From a bacterium (GTDB lineage: Bacteria > Fibrobacterota > Fibrobacteria > UBA11236), in the NCBI GenBank assembly GCA_900299345.1, contig OMJM01000039.1:1-46760 (forward strand): a stretch of 46,760 bases of DNA. The letters are read 5' to 3'. The notes below the pieces were generated by a model. The model saw only the letters and a list, made by a program, of their open reading frames with translations. It did no database searches and was not told the origin of the DNA. Below, in pieces: positions 41,717 through 46,760 of this stretch. Every line of letters begins with the position of its first letter. The stretch's first letter is position 1. A program made the position numbers and the translations under genes.

Positions 41717-43726
41717 TTATGGCCGCGCCACGCTGGAAATCCACTTCTGGCCGGCGGCATTGCTCACTTCAATCCAGCGCATGCCATGGCCCAACGTGGA
41801 CGCAGACATCACAAATTCATTCTGATTATTCACATTGACGCTGGACAATGTCCGTCCGGAAGCTTCCAATACACGCAGGACGTAAGCCCCGGGATCCGGC
41901 AACGCGACGGACAAACCATCGCCTTTCCAGCGGACGCTCAAGCCTTGTGAACCATCGCGATTGCGAGGAACCAGCGCGGTGGCGCTGGTTCCCGCATCCA
42001 CACCGGGTCCGAACTTGTTGAGCGTGTACCATGCCACACCACCGCCGGTGCCATCGCCCCACATGGAATGACCCGAAACTGCGGCAATGCCGGTCACATT
42101 GAACTGCACTGTCGATCCCCATGTCCTGTCCTCAACGCTGTTGGGCGTGGTGACCGTCGGGCGTTGTATCAGACCGGAAATGGTCAACGTCGCGCGCGTC
42201 TTGTCCGAGTTCAAGGTCACATCGCTGACGTTAAGCGTCGAAACGCCCGGAAGTTGATAACCCGCACCGTAGCTTTGATCGTTCGCAGAACCGCCCTGCA
42301 AACAGCCCCATTGACGCACCGTGAAATTGCTGGTTGCAGCCGAAACAATCGGTTCGGTGAACTCGATTTCCATCTGGTTGGAACTCTTGGAACGAATGGC
42401 CTTCATCTCGAAGACCGTGGTGTCTTTGGGAACCAGACGCACTAAACCATACTGCAATCCGCCTACGAAACCGTGGGATCCCTGGCTTTCAGTTCCGGGT
42501 GAATTGCCTCCGCCCAGATAGACATAGCCGTCAGGACCGTACGAAAGACTGTGCACGTTGGTTCGGAAATCGGGAAGCACTCCGGCGATGGCGGCCGCGC
42601 TGTTGTTTCCCGTTCCCACACCAAAACCCTGGCTGAAGGGAAAGAGCGCGCCTTGATAGACGAAATCGCCTGAAGTTCCCACAGGAATCTTTTCCAAGAA
42701 CACCCGGTTCAAGCCGGTGGTGTGATCGACTCCCACCAACATCTGATTTTTGAAGCGACCATCCTTTAACGTCAACATATCCGTGGCGACACGGGCAACC
42801 GTGGGATTTGTCGCGGTGCCTCCAGTGGGATTGCTGCCATAGGGGAAGATAATGGCGGGAGCCGTCCGCAGTTGATTGTCAAAAGGCGTCTTGGGATGCC
42901 CGAAGAATCGTCCTTGCCGCACGTGGTACATCGCGGAGGCTGGTTCAAAGCTGCCCTGATTGTCCGTGTACATCATTTCGCTGTCGGGGCTCCATGCGAG
43001 ACCAACCGGATTGCGGATTCCACAAGCGAACGAATCCGCAACGGCTCCATTCTGGGAAACTTTCCAGACACATCCCTTGCCGCGGTAGATATTAGCGGTC
43101 GTAAACTCGGACACACCGCCGGGAATCAATCCCATTCCCACCGTGGCGTAAAAGAAACCGCTTTTGTACAACAGTCCGCCCACCCATGTGCGATACCCGG
43201 AACCAGAGAGTCCACTGTTGTAACCCAACACACCCTTGTAAAGCACGCTCTTCGTATAAGTCCCGCCACCAGCCGGAGTCAGTTTGGTCAAGCCGTCCTG
43301 GTTGTCCACCACGTAGATGCTATCACCGACAGCAACCGCACCCGTGGGCATTTGATATCCCGTGGAAACCTGTGACACGGTGACCGACGCATTGCTTGAG
43401 GCTGCGGGAATGCCGGTGAACATGTACCCATTCGAAATACCGAGGCGGTTGGCATCATTGCCGCCTGCCGCATTTGAACTCATGCTCGCGATGAACAGGC
43501 GACCATCGGGAAGCCAAGCCATGCCGCCTGTGTTCGGAGCTGCGGTGGCTCCCGAAGTCGTCATGCTCGAGGGCCGCATGCTGACAATGCTGTACCCGGG
43601 ATGAACACCCGGCACCAAATAGAAGGGACGCTGCCCCCAACTTCCATGTTGGCCGCAAAGAACTCCTGCCAATGCAAGGAGCCAGATTTTGGAGCTACCG
43701 GCCTTGGAGAAATTGATTCGAATCAT
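41717..43726 (-). CDS. Exported sugar-dehydrogenase-like beta-propeller protein with C-terminal sorting-type domain
   Basis: A 669-residue exported protein. A signal peptide (IWLLALAGVLCGQHGSWG) is followed by a propeller like that of glucose/sorbosone dehydrogenases: GGMAWLPDGRLFIASMSSNA, TGYQMPTGAVAVGDSIYVVDNQDGL, RNPVGLAWSPDSEMMYTDNQG and SLSYGPDGYVYLGGG. The catalytic His cannot be fixed by eye, so activity is uncertain. The C-terminal 80 residues (GAYVLRVLEASGRTLSSV, GMRWIEVSNAAGQKWISSV) form a beta domain like a sorting domain. It is paired with the ThuA-like gene. Start ATG 43726. Confidence 0.75.
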   Translation of the reverse strand: MIRINFSKAGSSKIWLLALAGVLCGQHGSWGQRPFYLVPGVHPGYSIVSMRPSSMTTSGATAAPNTGGMAWLPDGRLFIASMSSNAAGGNDANRLGISNGYMFTGIPAASSNASVTVSQVSTGYQMPTGAVAVGDSIYVVDNQDGLTKLTPAGGGTYTKSVLYKGVLGYNSGLSGSGYRTWVGGLLYKSGFFYATVGMGLIPGGVSEFTTANIYRGKGCVWKVSQNGAVADSFACGIRNPVGLAWSPDSEMMYTDNQGSFEPASAMYHVRQGRFFGHPKTPFDNQLRTAPAIIFPYGSNPTGGTATNPTVARVATDMLTLKDGRFKNQMLVGVDHTTGLNRVFLEKIPVGTSGDFVYQGALFPFSQGFGVGTGNNSAAAIAGVLPDFRTNVHSLSYGPDGYVYLGGGNSPGTESQGSHGFVGGLQYGLVRLVPKDTTVFEMKAIRSKSSNQMEIEFTEPIVSAATSNFTVRQWGCLQGGSANDQSYGAGYQLPGVSTLNVSDVTLNSDKTRATLTISGLIQRPTVTTPNSVEDRTWGSTVQFNVTGIAAVSGHSMWGDGTGGGVAWYTLNKFGPGVDAGTSATALVPRNRDGSQGLSVRWKGDGLSVALPDPGAYVLRVLEASGRTLSSVNVNNQNEFVMSASTLGHGMRWIEVSNAAGQKWISSVARP

Positions 43727-43898
43727 TGCCTACCCCGTTTCCCTCTTTTCCCTAAATCTACCGTGTTTCTAAAAGGGTTGAATGGGGAATTTTCCTTAAA
43801 AAATGCTGAAACTCACCATTTTTTTACGGTTCCAGAAACATCTCGAAAATCTATGGTATAAAACGATCCGATGCTAACGGGATTGATACCACCTATGT

Positions 43899-44825
43899 TC
43901 AGGTGCTGAAGGCTTTGGAATCCGCAAGAAAACCCTTCATGCCTTCATCACTGAGAGGGTGATCGGCCACGGTTTGCAGCACATTGGCAGGCACTGTGAG
44001 AATATCCGCACCTGCGAGCAGGCACTCCGTGAGTTGCACCGGATTACGAATGCTGGCCGCGAGAATTTCCGTGGTGATCTGATAGTTGGCGAACACCGTG
44101 GCGATCTCGAAAATCAAACGCGCACCGGAATCCTTGATGGCGCCGCCCGCAGCGACATATTCGCTGTTCGCGACACGGTCGCCCGCAACGACTCCTTTTT
44201 CACCTATGGAATACAAGCTGTTCCCCGCCGCCTTGGCAGGATCATCATTCTTGTTGATGTAATCCGGGACACGGCCAAGAAAAGGCGAGATGTAGGTCGC
44301 ACCGGCATTCGCAGCCCAGAAGGCTTGCGTTGTGTTGAAAATGAGAGTGACGTTGGTCTTGATGCCCTTTTCCCACAGCCTGCGAATCACCTTGAAACCC
44401 GTGAACGGATCGCCGCCCGGAACCACCGCCGGATAACCGCCTGCCGGAACCTTGATCACCGCATTCGTTCCCAACGCACCGAGTTCGCTCGCCTGCGCCA
44501 CCATTTTTTCCTCGGTCAGCTCGGTGAGTTCCAACGAAACCGGAAACGGATTCAGCAACGCACAAAGATCCTTCATGATTCCCTTGGCTTCATCCCATGA
44601 CTTCGCCCCGGATTTCTTCAGCAAGGTGGGATTGGTGGTAATGCCGTGGATCAACCCTGCCTTGAGCAATGGTTCGATGTCGGCACGCACCGCAGAATCA
44701 CAAAAGATGCGCGCGCCCTTGGAAGCGGGATGGCGCAGATTATTGCCCGGTTTGTCTGCATTGATCACGGGCATGATATTCTTGCGGGCAAACAGAGCGC
44801 TGCTGTTGATGGAAGGCATAAACAT
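43899..44825 (-). CDS. Transaldolase-family enzyme
   Basis: A 308-residue protein of the transaldolase/fructose-6-phosphate aldolase family. TTNPTLLKKSGAKSW (63-77) and NVTLIFNTTQAFWAANAGATYISPFLGR (158-185) are signatures, and K125 in NAVIKVPAGG fits the Schiff-base Lys. Such enzymes transfer or release dihydroxyacetone units. It has about 38 extra N-terminal residues and an insertion (GGYPAVVPGGDPFTG) right after the Lys, so it is not a standard TalB or FSA. Start ATG 44825 with CCGGAG 7 bp upstream. Confidence 0.85.
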   Translation of the reverse strand: MFMPSINSSALFARKNIMPVINADKPGNNLRHPASKGARIFCDSAVRADIEPLLKAGLIHGITTNPTLLKKSGAKSWDEAKGIMKDLCALLNPFPVSLELTELTEEKMVAQASELGALGTNAVIKVPAGGYPAVVPGGDPFTGFKVIRRLWEKGIKTNVTLIFNTTQAFWAANAGATYISPFLGRVPDYINKNDDPAKAAGNSLYSIGEKGVVAGDRVANSEYVAAGGAIKDSGARLIFEIATVFANYQITTEILAASIRNPVQLTECLLAGADILTVPANVLQTVADHPLSDEGMKGFLADSKAFST

Positions 44826-44864
44826 TTGGAAACTCCGGTTTTTTTGCTGGTGTAAAAACCAAAA

Positions 44865-45218
44865 TTACAATATCGGATCCGGCACGGTCACAATCGCGTC
44901 CTGCCCTTGCAGGATTAGAGGAAATCGCATGAGCGCTTCTCCCCGACAGGGCCCGGCATCGCAAATACCCGTGGCCGGATCGTACTCCGCGCCATGGGTT
45001 TTGCACACGATGCGTTCGTATTTGGCGTAATAGAATTCGCCATCGCCAAAATCCAGCGGTATGGGCCAATGGCGACACTTGTTTTCGTACGCATGAAACT
45101 CGCCATTCCAAAGGATGACGAAACCTTGCAGATCGCCATATTTGGAAGGATAGGAGAACGTGCGGGTTTCACCCTGTCCGAGTTCCGCGACTCCCTCAAC
45201 CTTTATTTGCAATCCCAT
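44865..45218 (-). CDS. Rieske-type [2Fe-2S] ferredoxin
   Basis: A 117-residue soluble Rieske protein. The cluster ligands are C48 and H50 (CRHWP) and C72 and H75 (CKTHGAEYD). Such small proteins pass electrons to oxygenases or other redox enzymes; no oxygenase gene is next to it. It starts at ATG 45218 with no Shine-Dalgarno, and a TACAAT box lies only 12 bp ahead. It lies 39 bp upstream of the transaldolase gene. Confidence 0.92.
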   Translation of the reverse strand: MGLQIKVEGVAELGQGETRTFSYPSKYGDLQGFVILWNGEFHAYENKCRHWPIPLDFGDGEFYYAKYERIVCKTHGAEYDPATGICDAGPCRGEALMRFPLILQGQDAIVTVPDPIL

Positions 45219-45230
45219 TCAACAAAAAAT

Positions 45231-45236
45231 ATTGTA
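45231..45236 (-). promoter_or_regulatory. Possible -10 box for the Rieske gene
   Basis: TACAAT on the minus strand, 12 bp ahead of the Rieske ATG at 45218. Transcription would start about 5 bases before the ATG, giving a nearly leaderless mRNA. No convincing -35 is seen in the coding sequence of the divergent hydrolase. Weak call. Confidence 0.35.
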
Positions 45237-45247
45237 AAGTGCGCAAA

Positions 45248-45898
45248 ATGCCAGTCGTACATCTGTTGCCGGGTTTCACTTTGGATCGCGCATGCTATTC
45301 CAAATTGAACCTCCCCGAGGAACAATTCCGTTTCACCGACTTTATTCCTGTGGAAGGCAACGAAACGCTTCCGGAATATGCCTTGCGCATGGCTGAAGCC
45401 ATGAAATTCAAGTCGGGGGATATCGTGGGCGGACATTCGCTGGGTGGAATGCTGGCCTTGGAAATCGCGCGGCAACGCCACGCCTCGAAAGTGTTGCTGC
45501 TATCCAGTTGCACTCATCGGCGTTTCGTCCACCAACCTTTCCGAACGAGCATGCGGCTTGCACGTCTTACTCCCGTCGGAGCCATGCGCTCGTTTTTTAT
45601 CCATCTGCCGGTTTTTCTGCGTGGGAAAGGTCTGTACGATCTGGATTCGGAGCAGTTCATCCGCGAAATCGTCGAACGTTTTCCCACGGAGCTTTTTCAG
45701 ACGTTGCCCGGACTCGTAGTGCGGTGGAAGGGTTGCGAACCCGCGGCCCCTTGTGCGGCCATGCATGCGGAAAACGACTGGCTGATCCGTCCGCCATCGC
45801 ATTTGCCGGGATTAAAGCTGCTGCCGGGCAGTCATCACATCATCATGGTGTCACAACCGGAAGCTGTCCGGAATTTCCTGATGGAACAGGCGAACTAA
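45248..45898 (+). CDS. Alpha/beta hydrolase
   Basis: A 216-residue alpha/beta-hydrolase-fold protein. The oxyanion strand is HLLPGFTLD, and the nucleophile elbow GHSLGG places Ser64. The likely acid is D177 (HAENDWL) and the base H196 or H197 (LLPGSHHIIM). No specific substrate is evident. ATG 45248 is chosen; GTG 45239 would add three residues. There is no Shine-Dalgarno for either. It is divergent from the Rieske gene with only 29 bp between, and its stop overlaps the mqnA stop. Confidence 0.85.
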   Translation: MPVVHLLPGFTLDRACYSKLNLPEEQFRFTDFIPVEGNETLPEYALRMAEAMKFKSGDIVGGHSLGGMLALEIARQRHASKVLLLSSCTHRRFVHQPFRTSMRLARLTPVGAMRSFFIHLPVFLRGKGLYDLDSEQFIREIVERFPTELFQTLPGLVVRWKGCEPAAPCAAMHAENDWLIRPPSHLPGLKLLPGSHHIIMVSQPEAVRNFLMEQAN

Positions 45899-46701
45899 CC
45901 GACGAAACGCAACGCCGGAGCACCAAACAGCAACCCAGCTTCACGGCACAGTCCGTAAAAATCTTTCAAGGCCGCTTCATGCTGCGAAGTCAGCGCATAA
46001 TCCGTGGTTTGAAAAAAGTCCAGGGCTTCGTTCATGGGCATGGGTAATGGATAGTGACGGTTCCATGTTTTGAGTGCGGCGACTGGATCCGCGAAAAAGG
46101 AATCCAATGAATCACGAAGATGCTTCGAGTATTCCATCAGTTCGGTTCGGCGGGTTTCCCATGCTTCTGAACGTACGATCCACAGGCCAAATGGGAGGGG
46201 CGTTCCGCGCCACGACTGCCAGACCTCGGCCAAATCGTAGCGATACAACCATCTCCCCGAACGTGACTCCCGTAAGGCATAATCACCAATGGCAACCAGC
46301 GCAGAAGCATTTTCTGCCGGGCCAACGAGTGACGGCGCAACTTTGAATCGAAACTGGCACAGTACACGAAAGAGTGCATTCGATGTTTCAGAATCCGGAG
46401 AAAGCGAAACAGATTTTCCGTTCAACTCTTCCCATGGCATCTGTGAAAGCAAAAGCACTGACTTGACCTCTCCCCGGCCCGAAGTGCACAAGCCTGGAAG
46501 CAATCGGTATTTGTCGGCGTGCAACGCATACTCAAAGCTGGAGGAGGGAGCACAGTCGATCTGATTGGACGACAGCAATGTATTGAGAAGGCGGGGCGAA
46601 CCGTCGGCAAAACGGACGCCTGGCAAGCCGGAGAGAGAGTTGTGGAAGTATGGAGCACACACCAAAAACGGGATGCGGCCCACGCTCAATGCCGGAGTCA
46701 C
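45895..46701 (-). CDS. mqnA: Chorismate dehydratase MqnA
   Basis: A 268-residue protein of the MqnA/MqnD fold. It starts (M)TPALSVGRIPFLVCAPYF; typical segments are the early LLSSNQIDCAPSSSFEYAL and later LVAIGDYALRE. MqnA dehydrates chorismate to 3-enolpyruvylbenzoate, the first step of the futalosine route to menaquinone. Start GTG 46701. It complements mqnB and mqnD at the left end of the window; the radical-SAM steps (MqnE, MqnC) are not in the window. Confidence 0.9.
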   Translation of the reverse strand: MTPALSVGRIPFLVCAPYFHNSLSGLPGVRFADGSPRLLNTLLSSNQIDCAPSSSFEYALHADKYRLLPGLCTSGRGEVKSVLLLSQMPWEELNGKSVSLSPDSETSNALFRVLCQFRFKVAPSLVGPAENASALVAIGDYALRESRSGRWLYRYDLAEVWQSWRGTPLPFGLWIVRSEAWETRRTELMEYSKHLRDSLDSFFADPVAALKTWNRHYPLPMPMNEALDFFQTTDYALTSQHEAALKDFYGLCREAGLLFGAPALRFVG

Positions 46702-46760
46702 AGAATCATTATTCCCGCAACCGGATTTCCTTCGCGGTCACACCCTTGCTGTTCGAACCC
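46698..46760 (-). other. End of an upstream gene cut by the window edge (frame unresolved)
   Basis: Two minus-strand frames are open from the window edge towards mqnA. One ends at TGA 46700-46698, overlapping the mqnA GTG as GTGA, and reads EQQGCDREGNPVAGIMIL at its end. The other ends at TAA 46711-46709 and reads GSNSKGVTAKEIRLRE. Either could be the tail of the preceding gene; fewer than 21 codons are visible, so no product can be named. Confidence 0.2.

Noticed and set aside
40679-41950. A 423-codon plus-strand frame opposite the ThuA-like and propeller genes
   Set aside because: Arg/His-rich shadow across two genes with clear signal peptides and domains.
43727-43898. Possible RNA gene or promoter pair in the longest gap (172 bp)
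   Set aside because: Weak box-like sequences exist (TTCAAC and TAGATT on the minus strand) but match the consensus poorly; no convincing hairpin or small reading frame was found.
1-46760. Prophage, insertion sequences, CRISPR arrays, toxin-antitoxin pairs or defence islands
   Set aside because: No transposase, integrase, phage structural gene, regularly spaced repeat or known defence domain is seen; the window reads as stable core chromosome with small accessory units.

Overview
This 46.8-kb window is ordinary, gene-dense chromosome from a Gram-negative bacterium: lipoproteins, an AsmA-like protein, outer-membrane barrels and a Tat-exported enzyme are all present. It contains about 50 protein genes and two tRNA genes. 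I see no insertion sequence, prophage, CRISPR array or rRNA, and no gene-free stretch longer than about 170 bp. The menaquinone (futalosine) genes, a Bat (aerotolerance-type) operon, and two secreted proteins whose C-termini resemble type IX-type sorting domains point to the Fibrobacterota/Bacteroidota-like part of the tree. That placement is inference; no rRNA is in the window to settle it.

Left part (1-12.3 kb): the end of a futalosine hydrolase and the menaquinone enzyme MqnD; then a minus-strand group with a GNAT acetyltransferase, a DUF1697 protein, an animal-type UDP-glucose dehydrogenase, an Smr protein, a DUF3810-like membrane protein with an HEAAH motif, and a lipoprotein. A CAT-anticodon tRNA, a probably inactive SGNH-fold protein, a small Cys-rich protein, NrdR, a KimA-like APC transporter and the glycogen debranching enzyme GlgX follow.

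Middle (12.3-27.4 kb): tRNA-Ser(CGA), an AsmA-like protein, a lipoprotein with a clear terminator, a TPR membrane protein with UvrB, a PgeF-like protein lacking one metal ligand, an outer-membrane-like protein and a propeller protein. Next comes a six-gene unit (22.2-26.2 kb): four SRPBCC proteins, an ArsR regulator and a DHA2 exporter. Its promoter is overlapped by a near-perfect inverted repeat, so it reads as a self-regulated response operon of unknown inducer. EngB (with an altered G4 motif) and RecR overlap by 4 bp.

Bat region (27.4-37.2 kb): ten tightly packed plus-strand genes encode one MoxR ATPase plus three VWA-type proteins, three TPR proteins and three BatD-architecture membrane proteins. 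Two related palindromic repeats lie inside it; one overlaps the moxR stop codon and the other may be translated.

Right part (37.2-46.8 kb): a DUF423 protein; an exported module on the minus strand (sugar-dehydrogenase-like propeller, ThuA-like protein, outer-membrane barrel, Tat-exported enolase-superfamily enzyme); a transaldolase-family enzyme; a Rieske protein and a divergent alpha/beta hydrolase; and MqnA, so the menaquinone pathway appears at both ends of the window.
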